A DNA stretch of 64,000 nt from an uncultured Pseudomonadota bacterium (lineage in GTDB: Bacteria; Pseudomonadota; Gammaproteobacteria; Methylococcales; Methylomonadaceae). Positions 48,743-57,345 of this stretch are shown here, in pieces (within the stretch, counting starts at the first letter, position 1; each line of letters opens with the position of its first letter). The stretch spans positions 1 through 64,000 of the forward strand of contig CAIQDI010000007.1 of the NCBI GenBank assembly GCA_903870545.1. The letters run 5' to 3'. A program made the position numbers and the translations under genes. The notes under the pieces are model-generated. The model searched no databases. It saw only the letters and a program-made list of their open reading frames with translations, and was not told the DNA's origin.

Positions 48743-50131
48743 ATGAACAATATTTTTAAGCGTCACATTTTAGCGGTAGCCATTATGGCAGCCATGCCAA
48801 TGGCAATTTACGCGGAAGATTCGCGTGATCGGGAACACAGCGACGCACAACGTGAACGTGATGACAAAGCCCCCGCCGTATCGGGTGAATTGGTTATTCA
48901 ATTCAAAAAAGACGCAACCGATGCCGACAAAGCGCGGGTTTTAGGCAAAATTGGTGGCGAAGTAAAAGAAAATGTCAAACTCAAAGATGATCAAAATAAT
49001 GATAAAGGCGATGCGGATTTAGTACGTCATCGTCCTGAATTCACTCGTGCCGCCGCGAAAGCAGAGATTGAAGCCGATCCCGCCGTGGAATATGCAGAAC
49101 CGAACTACATTTACACTCATGATTCCGTGTCGAATGATACCTATCAGGTTTCAGGACAACTGTGGGGAATGCAAAATTCGCCGACAAACATTTACGGTAG
49201 CCAAGCGAGTACCGCCTGGGCAAATGGCGCGACAAATTGCGGCACGGTTTATGTCGGCATAATCGACGAAGGCTATATGTACACGCACGAAGATTTAGCG
49301 GCTAACGCCGGTAAAAATCCAAAAGAAATCGCCGGCAACAAAATTGACGATGATAAAAATGGTTACGTTGATGACGTGTATGGCTGGGATTTTGATGGCA
49401 AAAACAGTTCCGTATTTGACGGCATTCAAGATGATCACGGTACGCACGTTGCCGGAACCATTGGCGGCATTGGCGGTAATAGCAAAGGCGTTGCCGGTGT
49501 TTGCTGGAGTGTACAACTGTTAAACGCTAAATTCTTGGGAAATGCCGGTGGAACATTAGCGAATGCGATTAAAGCGGTGGATTATTTTACCAATTTGAAA
49601 AAACAAGGTGTCAACATCGTTGCCACCAATAATTCGTGGGGCGGCGGCGGTTTTTCGCAAGGTTTAAAAGATGCGATTGAACGCGCCAATGCAGCGGGAA
49701 TTTTATTTGTCGCGGCAGCTGGAAATGCCGCCACCAACATTGATAATAGCGCAACGCCTTCTTATCCCGCTAGTTATGATAACGCTAACATTATTTCGGT
49801 CGCTTCCCTTGCGTCTGACGGCACGTTATCGAGCTTTTCAAATTACGGCGCAACGTCGGTGGATTTGGGCGCACCCGGTTCAGGCATTATTTCAACGGTA
49901 CCGACGACTGTAAAGGGTAAAATCGTATCGGGTTATGCGAATTACAGCGGCACATCCATGGCAACGCCTCATGTCACAGGTGCGTGTGCGCTTTATGCGG
50001 CAAGAAATCCTGGTGTGTCGGCAGCTGACATCAAAGCCGCTGTTTTGGGCGACGCTCAAGTATATGCACAAACTCCTTCACTGTTAGGTAAAACGCTGAC
50101 TGCTGGACGACTGAATGTCAGTCGTTTCTAA
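48743..50131 (+). CDS. Secreted subtilisin-like serine protease (S8)
   Basis: This 462-residue protein has a signal peptide (AVAIMAAMPMAIYAED), an acidic linker and an I9-type propeptide (about 45-125, ending VEYAEPNYIYTH). The S8 catalytic domain has Asp175 (GIIDEG), His232 (DHGTHVAGT), the oxyanion Asn327 (AAAGN) and Ser405 (SGTSMATPHV). No C-terminal sorting domain is seen, so it is released to the periplasm or outside. It forms its own unit, with a hairpin after the stop. Confidence 0.95.
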   Translation: MNNIFKRHILAVAIMAAMPMAIYAEDSRDREHSDAQRERDDKAPAVSGELVIQFKKDATDADKARVLGKIGGEVKENVKLKDDQNNDKGDADLVRHRPEFTRAAAKAEIEADPAVEYAEPNYIYTHDSVSNDTYQVSGQLWGMQNSPTNIYGSQASTAWANGATNCGTVYVGIIDEGYMYTHEDLAANAGKNPKEIAGNKIDDDKNGYVDDVYGWDFDGKNSSVFDGIQDDHGTHVAGTIGGIGGNSKGVAGVCWSVQLLNAKFLGNAGGTLANAIKAVDYFTNLKKQGVNIVATNNSWGGGGFSQGLKDAIERANAAGILFVAAAGNAATNIDNSATPSYPASYDNANIISVASLASDGTLSSFSNYGATSVDLGAPGSGIISTVPTTVKGKIVSGYANYSGTSMATPHVTGACALYAARNPGVSAADIKAAVLGDAQVYAQTPSLLGKTLTAGRLNVSRF

Positions 50132-50150
50132 AACACCGCGTATTTGACCC

Positions 50151-50181
50151 GCTTGGTTGATGAATTTTTTGTCAACCAAGC
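50151..50181. terminator. Hairpin after the subtilase gene
   Basis: The perfect 10-bp arms GCTTGGTTGA and TCAACCAAGC have the loop TGAATTTTTTG. There is no terminal T run, so it may be a rho-independent terminator of weak type or an mRNA end structure. Confidence 0.6.
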
Positions 50182-50214
50182 CGGTTCTACCTCATCAAAT
50201 TTTTAAAATATCTC

Positions 50215-50700
50215 ATGAAAAAAATAAAAGTATTATTCGTTTGTATGGGCAACATTTGCCGTTCTCCCACCGCTGAAGGCGTGTTTACCAAACTCGTGAA
50301 TGATCAAAAATTAGCCCCGCATTTTTCCATTGATTCCGCTGGCACGCACGCTTATCACATTGGCGACGCGCCAGACGGACGTTCACAAGCAGCGGCATTA
50401 AATCGCGGCATTGATATTAGTCATTTGCGCGGACGCAAAGTGGTGTTTGGCGATTTTGAAGATTTTGATTTTGTTCTTGCGATGGATGACGAAAATCATT
50501 CGATTTTAATGGCAGCTTGTCCGCCGCACCTTCAATATAAAATTCATTACTTTCTTAATTACGCGCCACAGCTTAATATCCGCGAAGTCCCCGACCCCTA
50601 TTACGGCAGCGGAAACGGGTTTGAGCGCGTTTTGGATATGATTGAAGCGGCAAGCGAAGGCTTTTTACAGCATTTACACGACACCCAAAAATTAGGATAA
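50215..50700 (+). CDS. Low molecular weight protein-tyrosine phosphatase
   Basis: This 161-residue protein has the P-loop VCMGNICRSPTAEGVF (Cys10, Arg16) and the acid loop PDPYYGSGNGFERVLDMI. It hydrolyses phosphotyrosine; in bacteria such enzymes often act with a tyrosine kinase in polysaccharide export, but no kinase gene is near. It lies three bases before a dienelactone hydrolase-like gene. Confidence 0.93.
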   Translation: MKKIKVLFVCMGNICRSPTAEGVFTKLVNDQKLAPHFSIDSAGTHAYHIGDAPDGRSQAAALNRGIDISHLRGRKVVFGDFEDFDFVLAMDDENHSILMAACPPHLQYKIHYFLNYAPQLNIREVPDPYYGSGNGFERVLDMIEAASEGFLQHLHDTQKLG

Positions 50701-50702
50701 AC

Positions 50703-51422
50703 ATGGCCATTATTACCAACACGATAAATTACGTCGATGGCGACACGCTTTTAGAAGGATTTTTTGCCTTCGACGATGAAATTCAAGGACAACGCCCCGC
50801 CGTTTTAATCAGTCATCCGTGGGCGGGACGCAGCGAATTTACCGAAAATAAAGCCCGCGAATTAGCAAAATTAGGTTACGTTGGATTTGCGCTTGATATG
50901 TACGGCGCAGGAAAATTAGGACAAACCGACGCAGAATGCAGCGCGTTAATGAATCCGTTAATTGCAGACCGTGCATTATTGCAGCGGCGAATTTCAGCGG
51001 CGTTGGCAAATGTTCGATTATTGCCGTGGGTCAATGACAAAAAAATCGCCGCGATGGGTTTTTGTTTTGGCGGATTGTGCGTGTTGGATTTAGCGCGAAT
51101 CGGTGCAAATGTAAAAGGCGTGGTCAGTTTTCACGGGAATTTAACGCCGCCTAACAATTTAGAACATTCCAACATCAGCGCGAAAGTGTTAGTTTTGCAC
51201 GGTCACGATGACCCGCTCGTGCCGCCGGAACAAGTCGCTGCGTTTGAACACGAAATGACGCAAGCCGGCGTGGATTGGCAATTGCATTCTTACGGCAACA
51301 CCGTTCATGCGTTCACCAATCCATTGGCGAGCGATTTTGCGGCGGGTTATAAATTCGACGAAAATGCGAATCGGCGGTCGTGGCAAGCGATGGAAAACTT
51401 TTTTGTTGAGATTTTTGCGTGA
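50703..51422 (+). CDS. Dienelactone hydrolase family protein
   Basis: This 239-residue alpha/beta hydrolase has the Cys nucleophile in GFCFGGLCVLDLAR, the acid in GHDDPLVPPEQ and the His in GNTVHAFTNP. PAVLISHPWAGRSEFTENKA marks the family N-terminus. The natural substrate is unknown; many members hydrolyse esters or lactones other than dienelactone. It is followed after 10 bases by the ABC permease. Confidence 0.92.
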   Translation: MAIITNTINYVDGDTLLEGFFAFDDEIQGQRPAVLISHPWAGRSEFTENKARELAKLGYVGFALDMYGAGKLGQTDAECSALMNPLIADRALLQRRISAALANVRLLPWVNDKKIAAMGFCFGGLCVLDLARIGANVKGVVSFHGNLTPPNNLEHSNISAKVLVLHGHDDPLVPPEQVAAFEHEMTQAGVDWQLHSYGNTVHAFTNPLASDFAAGYKFDENANRRSWQAMENFFVEIFA

Positions 51423-51432
51423 TTCTGAATTC

Positions 51433-52173
51433 ATGACGCGATCAAAATATTTGCCGATTGTATCGATTTTCACTTTTTTAATTTTTTGGTTTGGGCTGGC
51501 GGCATTTCTGCACAGCTCGTTGTTTCCATCGCCTGAAGTCGTGGCGCGTGTCTTGTGGCAACAGTGCCAATCGGGCGAATTGCCGTACCATTTGGGCGTA
51601 ACGCTTTTACGTTTGGTGGTGAGTTTTACCATTTCGATGTTGCTAGGTTGTGGAATTGGCATCGCGTTGGGCTTCAATGAAAAACTCAATGCGTTTTTCG
51701 ATAATTGGCTGATTATTTTTCTCAACATTCCCGCGCTGGTGACGATTATTTTGTGTTACGTTTGGTTTGGTTTGAGTGAATCGGCGGCGATTTTGGCAGT
51801 CATTTTGAACAAAGTGCCAAATGTGATTGTGACGTTACGCGAAGGTACGCGAGCGTTGGATAAAGATTTGCTCAACATGGCGAAATGTTACCAATTCGGG
51901 CGACTGGAAACGTTGTGCCACGTTGTTTTGCCGCAATTACACCCGTTTTTAATGAGCGCGACTCGTTCCGGGCTGGCGTTAATTTGGAAAATTATTTTGA
52001 TGGTTGAACTTCTTGGACGCAGTAACGGCATGGGTTATCAGTTACATTTATTTTTTCAGTGGTTTGATATTGCCAGTATTTTGGCGTACACCGTCGCATT
52101 TGTCAGTGTGATTCAAGCATTGGAATTTTTGGTATTAAAACCGCTTGATAAGCAGGCGTTAAAATGGCGATAA
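51433..52173 (+). CDS. ABC transporter permease, NitT/TauT type
   Basis: From the ATG at 51433 the product is 246 residues with six predicted membrane helices (first FTFLIFWFGLAAFL). The cytoplasmic coupling region has EGTRALDKDLLNMAKCYQFG, the EAA-like loop of SsuC/TauC permeases. The upstream in-frame start lies deep in the hydrolase gene and is unlikely. The next gene, two bases on, is its ATPase. No substrate-binding protein is adjacent, so the ligand (sulfonate, nitrate, thiamine-like or other) cannot be inferred. Confidence 0.88.
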   Translation: MTRSKYLPIVSIFTFLIFWFGLAAFLHSSLFPSPEVVARVLWQQCQSGELPYHLGVTLLRLVVSFTISMLLGCGIGIALGFNEKLNAFFDNWLIIFLNIPALVTIILCYVWFGLSESAAILAVILNKVPNVIVTLREGTRALDKDLLNMAKCYQFGRLETLCHVVLPQLHPFLMSATRSGLALIWKIILMVELLGRSNGMGYQLHLFFQWFDIASILAYTVAFVSVIQALEFLVLKPLDKQALKWR

Positions 52174-52174
52174 C

Positions 52175-52909
52175 ATGACCGACGTTCACATTCACATTCA
52201 CGAAAAAACGCACTCCAACGCCGATTCGCCCACCATTGAAAACTTCGTATTGAACGTCAATTCAGGCGAATTCGTGTGTTTAGTGGGACAATCAGGGTGT
52301 GGTAAAACCACGTTGTTGAACACGATTGCGGGCTTAGATTCCAATTATTCTGGGATTTGTCGCATTGGCAATAAAACCCAAAATCCCAAAATTGGGTTTG
52401 TGTTTCAGCAACCGTGTTTATTGCCGTGGCGAACCGTGCGCGAAAATATCGAATTAGTGTTTGCCACTTCAAACCTTATTCCCACAGCACGCATAGACGA
52501 GTTGTTGGATTTGATGCAATTAACGGCTTACGCCAACGCTTACCCCAAACAATTATCAGAAGGAATGAAGCGGCGCGTGTCGATTATTCGAGCATTTGCA
52601 ATCAAGCCCGATTTACTGCTGATGGACGAGCCATTTGTGTCGCTCGATGAACCGATGGCGCGAGGCGTGCGGTTTTTATTGCAACACCTTTGGCAACAAC
52701 GCCCGCACACGGTGTTATTTGTGACGCACGATTTGCGCGAAGCCATTGGGCTGGCAGATAAATTAGTCTTTTTGACTCGTCATCCGATGCGCGTTTTGAA
52801 AGAAGTTAAGGTGTTGATTGCGCGAGAAAACCGCCACGATGTTCACGCGATTGAAAATTTTCGCGAACACTTGATTCAAAATTATCCCGAATTGCATTTG
52901 CTGTTGTAA
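52175..52909 (+). CDS. ABC transporter ATPase, NitT/TauT type
   Basis: This 244-residue ATPase has Walker A GQSGCGKTTL, the Q-loop VFQQPCLLPWRTVREN, the signature helix written LSEGMKRRVSI where LSGGQ is usual, Walker B LLLMDEPF and the H-loop VTHDLREA. The N-terminus MTDVHIHIHEKTH is His-rich. With the preceding permease it forms an SsuBC-like importer; its own start is two bases after the permease stop. The 3' end overlaps anmK on the other strand by 28 bases. Confidence 0.9.
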   Translation: MTDVHIHIHEKTHSNADSPTIENFVLNVNSGEFVCLVGQSGCGKTTLLNTIAGLDSNYSGICRIGNKTQNPKIGFVFQQPCLLPWRTVRENIELVFATSNLIPTARIDELLDLMQLTAYANAYPKQLSEGMKRRVSIIRAFAIKPDLLLMDEPFVSLDEPMARGVRFLLQHLWQQRPHTVLFVTHDLREAIGLADKLVFLTRHPMRVLKEVKVLIARENRHDVHAIENFREHLIQNYPELHLLL

Positions 52910-54015
52910 ATACCGCCCAAAATCACCGAATGATTTGCGCCGGTCACGGCTTGTAAATTGCCGGATTTTTGATTCATGGTTTGTTTCGCCAACCACGCAA
53001 ACGCAATCGCTTCGACGTGATCCGGATGCAAATCAAAATCCGCCGTCGATTGCACCGAACAAAAAGAATGTTCCGCGAGTAACGCCATTAAATACGGATT
53101 ATGCACGCCGCCGCCACACACCAAAATCCGCGCAGTTTCGGGAGCAAACTTTTCAATCGCGTCGCAAATCGTAATCGCCGTTAAATAACACAAACTCGCT
53201 TGCACATCTTCAGGCGCGTAATTTTTCAATTCGCATTGTGCTTCTAACCACGCCAATGAAAAATAATCCACGCCGGTACTTTTGGGCGGCAGCGCGTGAA
53301 AATACGGCTCTTGTTTAAGTAATTCAATTAACGCAAAATCGACATTTCCGGTGTTTGCCCACGCGCCATTCGCGTCGTAAGCGCAATTCAAATGTCGCTG
53401 CATCCATTGATTTAACAAGACATTACCCGTTCCCGTATCAAATCCTATCACCGGCGCATTTTTATTTGCCGGTAAAATCGTGACGTTCGCAATGCCACCG
53501 ATATTCACAATGCAGCGCGTTTCACTTGAACAACGAAAAACCGCATCATGAAACGCTGGAACGAGTGGCGCACCTTGACCGCCCGCCGCCAAATCACGGC
53601 GGCGGAAATCCGCTACCGTGGTAATTCCGGTTTGTTCGGCAATGCAATTCGGATCGCCAATTTGTAACGAAAACGGAAATCGCCCCGACGGCGCGTGATA
53701 AACCGTTTGACCGTGACTGCCAATCGCAACGATGGTGGCAGCGGGTATATTTTTTTTTCGCAGTAAATTTTTAACCGCGCTCGCAAATAAATGACCTAAT
53801 CGCGTGTCCATTTCGCCGTAATCCGACAAAGAAATTTTGGCATTGGGCGCACTCAGGTGTTGTAATTTTCGCTGAATCTCAGTCGAAAAGGGCAAGTATT
53901 CAAACGCAATAAGTTCGACGTGGTCGCCGTTTAAATTGACCAACGCCGCGTCAATACCATCGAGGCTTGTGCCGGACATGAGTCCAATGTAAAGTTCAGG
54001 AGAGCGTATTTTCAA
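52882..54015 (-). CDS. anmK: Anhydro-N-acetylmuramic acid kinase
   Basis: This 377-residue protein has YIGLMSGTSLDGIDAALVN at the N-terminus, IGSHGQTVYHAP, VADFRRRDLAAGGQGAPLVP, NIGGIANVTILP and GFDTGTGNVLLN, then VCGGGVHNPYLM. It phosphorylates anhydroMurNAc and opens the ring, returning murein fragments to metabolism. It is a single gene convergent with the ABC ATPase. Confidence 0.96.
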   Translation of the reverse strand: MKIRSPELYIGLMSGTSLDGIDAALVNLNGDHVELIAFEYLPFSTEIQRKLQHLSAPNAKISLSDYGEMDTRLGHLFASAVKNLLRKKNIPAATIVAIGSHGQTVYHAPSGRFPFSLQIGDPNCIAEQTGITTVADFRRRDLAAGGQGAPLVPAFHDAVFRCSSETRCIVNIGGIANVTILPANKNAPVIGFDTGTGNVLLNQWMQRHLNCAYDANGAWANTGNVDFALIELLKQEPYFHALPPKSTGVDYFSLAWLEAQCELKNYAPEDVQASLCYLTAITICDAIEKFAPETARILVCGGGVHNPYLMALLAEHSFCSVQSTADFDLHPDHVEAIAFAWLAKQTMNQKSGNLQAVTGANHSVILGGIYNSKCNSG

Positions 54016-54254
54016 ATCAAAATGGAAAGTGGGTGAGGAATCAAAATGGCATTATATTCTGTTTTCTTTTTTTGGCGGTGTAAGACGGTTAATTATTAGT
54101 CATTGAAATACGCGCTGGCATAAAAATCGCAACCTGTAAGAGTTCATGGGTTTCTATTTGAACGCAAAGCGGTTATTTTAATTTTTTTGTTGTCGGTTAC
54201 TGTAGTAAATTACCCCAAACTAAATTATGTTGAAAAATTTCAGGAGCGTTTCAG

Positions 54255-56090
54255 ATGAATTACAAAACTAAAAAAACGTATGAGTCATTACAACAACGGT
54301 TGGCAGAACAATTAAGCATTAGTCAGGCGGCACAAGACGCGAATACCACCGGACGGTCGGACTTATCACCGGCAGCGAATGAAATTTTACAAGAACTGTA
54401 TGTGTATCAAATCGAATTGGAAATTCAAAACGAGGACTTGCGACAAGCGCAGTTGGCGTTGATAGAAAGCCGTAATCATTACTCGGATATGTACGAATTT
54501 GCGCCAGTGGGTTATTTCGCCTTGAACCTGAGCGGCGTGGTTGTGGAAGTCAATTTCACTGGCGCGAAATTATTAGGTTTGAATAAAAACAAAATGATTA
54601 ACTATTCATTTGCACGGTTTGTGGCGAACAGTGATAAATATCGTTGGTATCAAAGTTTTCTGAAAGCCAACAAAAAAGACGGCAAACAACAATGTCAATT
54701 GGCACTTTTTCACGCGGACGGTACCATCGTTTACGCGCACATTGATTGCACCTTTGTGGAACGGAAAAATAAACGTCCGCCGGTGGTACTGGTTACGGTG
54801 ACAGACATGACGCAACTCAAAAAAATCGAACAATTGCTGATTGATACCAACAACAAAGTGATGGCGGCAAACGTGTCAAAGTCGAAATCTTTAACCAAAA
54901 TCAGTCACGAAATTCGGACATCGCTGAATTCTATTATGGGAATGCACTACCTGTTGGCACAAACCAAATTAGACTTAAAGCAGTACGCCTATTTAAAAAA
55001 CATAGACACCGCCGCACAGTCGTTATTGGAAATTATCGACCCTATTTCGGATTTTTCAAAAATGGAAGAAGGCGACTTGATTATTGAAAAAGAGCCATTT
55101 TCACTCGATGGCGTTTTGGCGAATATCTCAGGATTTCTCGATTTAAAAGCGGCAGAAAAAGGCATTAAAATTATTCTCGATGTGTCTGCGGATACGCCCA
55201 AAAATCTGTGCGGCGATGCGCTGCGTCTCACGCAAGTGCTGACGAATTTAGTCGGCAATGCCGTAAAATTCACCGAACAAGGTGAAGTGGTCGTCACCGT
55301 CAGACCCGAATGGCAAACGATTAATAACACGCGCTTAATTTTTTCAATTCAAGACACCGGTATCGGCATGACGGCGAAACAAGTTGCCAATTTATTTCAA
55401 TCCGTGATGCAACTTGACCATTCTATCGTGCAGCAATACGGCGACACCGGTTTAGGTTTGGTGATTAGTAAACGATTGATGGAGTTGATGAACGGCACCA
55501 TTTCGGCTGAAAGTACCATCGGAAAAGGCAGTCAATTTACCATAAGCGTGGAATTGGGCGTTTCCACTGAAAGTTGCGTTGAAGCCCGTCAACGTTTGAT
55601 GGTGATGAATAAAAATGTCGCGGCGAACTTGTTGAATGAATTTTCCAGCACGTTTGACCCCTCTAATGACGTTCAACCTTTGATTGAACAGATGGAAATT
55701 TTACCGCACCAACCCGCGTCGCTTAAAGGGCGGCAGGTGTTGTTAGTCGATGATAACGAAATCAATCAAGAACTCATGAGCGAATTGCTGACGAATTTAG
55801 GCATCGTGGTGAAAATAGCCTCGAATGGTCAAGAAGCGGTGGATTGGGTGAAAGCGGAATCGTTTGATTTGGTGTTGATGGATATTCAAATGCCGATTAT
55901 GGATGGTTTAACGGCAACGACTTTGATTCGCGCCGATTCGCAGTTTGCGGATTTACCGATTATCGCTCTAACGGCGCACGCGCTAGAGTCTGACAAAGAA
56001 AAAAGTTTAGCCGCAGGTTTGAACGACCATATCAACAAACCGCTCGACTCACAAAAACTCATCGAAACACTGCATTTCTGGCTTCGGTAG
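54255..56090 (+). CDS. Hybrid sensor histidine kinase with N-terminal PAS and C-terminal receiver
   Basis: This 611-residue cytoplasmic protein has an N-terminal coiled segment with LQELYVYQIELEIQNEDLRQ and a PAS domain (about 75-190; YSDMYEFAPVGYFALN). A HisKA domain carries SHEIRTSLNSIMG with phospho-His218; Ser replaces the usual Pro after SHEIRT. An ATPase domain (NLVGNAVKFT, DTGIGM, GDTGLGL) and a receiver (residues ~494-611) with DD499/500, Asp543 and Lys595 complete it. It has no membrane helices. The 239-base gap before it contains its promoter; RBS AGGAGCG. Confidence 0.93.
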   Translation: MNYKTKKTYESLQQRLAEQLSISQAAQDANTTGRSDLSPAANEILQELYVYQIELEIQNEDLRQAQLALIESRNHYSDMYEFAPVGYFALNLSGVVVEVNFTGAKLLGLNKNKMINYSFARFVANSDKYRWYQSFLKANKKDGKQQCQLALFHADGTIVYAHIDCTFVERKNKRPPVVLVTVTDMTQLKKIEQLLIDTNNKVMAANVSKSKSLTKISHEIRTSLNSIMGMHYLLAQTKLDLKQYAYLKNIDTAAQSLLEIIDPISDFSKMEEGDLIIEKEPFSLDGVLANISGFLDLKAAEKGIKIILDVSADTPKNLCGDALRLTQVLTNLVGNAVKFTEQGEVVVTVRPEWQTINNTRLIFSIQDTGIGMTAKQVANLFQSVMQLDHSIVQQYGDTGLGLVISKRLMELMNGTISAESTIGKGSQFTISVELGVSTESCVEARQRLMVMNKNVAANLLNEFSSTFDPSNDVQPLIEQMEILPHQPASLKGRQVLLVDDNEINQELMSELLTNLGIVVKIASNGQEAVDWVKAESFDLVLMDIQMPIMDGLTATTLIRADSQFADLPIIALTAHALESDKEKSLAAGLNDHINKPLDSQKLIETLHFWLR

Positions 56091-56104
56091 AGGTTGAATT
56101 AGCA

Positions 56105-56139
56105 ATGACCAATAGAAAAATCGCCTTTCTATTGGTCAT
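56105..56139. terminator. Long perfect hairpin between convergent genes
   Basis: The 14-bp perfect arms ATGACCAATAGAAA and TTTCTATTGGTCAT have a seven-base loop. It begins 15 bases after the hybrid kinase and sits before the stop of the PAS protein on the other strand, so it can end both transcripts. There is no T run. Confidence 0.7.
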
Positions 56140-56150
56140 CTGCAAAAGTG

Positions 56151-56705
56151 TCAGTCCACGCTAATATCGATGATTGCCATACGAATGAGCGAATCCATCT
56201 CACTTGTTGATTCAACGAACACATAATTGAGGTGCGCGTTAAAGGTCACAGCACCAGAACGTTTCAGCATGAGATGGCATTGCTTTTTGACTCGATCTTT
56301 TTTCATGCTATCAAAACTACTTTTCCAGCAATCGACATCTTCATCCGCCACTATCGAGGCAAAATCTTGATTAACCAACGCCCCGCGCTGCATACCGAAC
56401 AAAAGCGTACCGGTAAAATTGATTTCGGTAATAATGCCGTCGGCGTTGAGTGTGAGATAACTTATTGGAGCCAGATCGTATAAATCGGTGTACCGAAGGC
56501 GGGATTGTTCTAATAATTCTTGAGCCTTTCGTAGATTTTCATTTTGCATTTCTAATTCTATTCGATACACTTGCAATTCATACGATAATTCATCAAAACT
56601 ATAATTTTCAAGTGCCTCATCTGTTTCAATTAACATTTTTTCTTTTGCCCTTTCTCGTAACTCTTCTTGCAGCTGTAAATAACGTGGGTTTGTTTTGTAA
56701 CTCAT
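56151..56705 (-). CDS. Stand-alone PAS-domain protein 1
   Basis: This 184-residue protein has a coiled N-terminus with ELSYELQVYRIELEMQNENL and a PAS domain with YTDLYDLAPISYLTLNADGI, then ITEINFTGTLLFGMQRGALV. This is the same arrangement and nearly the same wording as the N-terminal part of the adjacent hybrid kinase. There is no kinase, cyclase or DNA-binding domain. It could sense a signal and bind the kinase or another partner. It follows the second PAS gene by 22 bases. Confidence 0.8.
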   Translation of the reverse strand: MSYKTNPRYLQLQEELRERAKEKMLIETDEALENYSFDELSYELQVYRIELEMQNENLRKAQELLEQSRLRYTDLYDLAPISYLTLNADGIITEINFTGTLLFGMQRGALVNQDFASIVADEDVDCWKSSFDSMKKDRVKKQCHLMLKRSGAVTFNAHLNYVFVESTSEMDSLIRMAIIDISVD

Positions 56706-56727
56706 GGTAAATACTCCGTTTTAAGAA

Positions 56728-57201
56728 TCAATTGATTTCAGTAATCGTGATGTGTAGTTCAGACAATTTATTTTTTGCGGCGATATACGAATAATCCAGA
56801 CGCGCCTCAAGCGTTGTGCCGTTAGCTCGCTGAAGCGTCAGTTGACAGTGTTTGTTGCCGCTGCTTTTTTTGCTGTTGATAAAAACATGATTCCAAAGTG
56901 TTTGACTTTGCGGGGTGACGTATTTTGAAAAGTGCCGGTTAATCAATTTATGGCGTTCCCATTCACCGAGTAACGCCGCGCAGGTGCAATTGATGGCAGT
57001 AATCATGCCATCTGCATTGATGGTGAGATAGCCCATCGGAGCCAGTTCAAACAAACTTTCGTAGTAGTCACGAGATTCTTCTAACTCGGCATAACTCCGC
57101 TTGAGATTGGCGTTTTGAATTTCGAGTTCCCTTTGTATGCTTCGTTCTTTTTGCAATAGTTCGTCAAGTTCAACCTCGCTTTTATGTAGGTTATCACTCA
57201 T
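56728..57201 (-). CDS. Stand-alone PAS-domain protein 2
   Basis: This 157-residue protein has an N-terminal helix with ELEIQNANLKRSYAELEESR and a PAS domain with YYESLFELAPMGYLTINADG and ITAINCTCAALLGEWER. It is a relative of both the preceding PAS protein and the kinase's PAS region. It carries no output domain. The start MSDNLHKSEVELDELLQ has GGAG nearby. It is transcribed first of the two. Confidence 0.8.
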   Translation of the reverse strand: MSDNLHKSEVELDELLQKERSIQRELEIQNANLKRSYAELEESRDYYESLFELAPMGYLTINADGMITAINCTCAALLGEWERHKLINRHFSKYVTPQSQTLWNHVFINSKKSSGNKHCQLTLQRANGTTLEARLDYSYIAAKNKLSELHITITEIN

Positions 57202-57345
57202 TTTTCAACTCCATTCGCTGATAAAAGCAGCGTTGTTTGTGCAAATTTCCATGTTAGTCATCCTATCATTTTTTTAGAATAGTTGAAATATAGCATTCGC
57301 AACTATAATGCGCTCATTCGTAATTTTAATTTTTTTATTTTTTTC

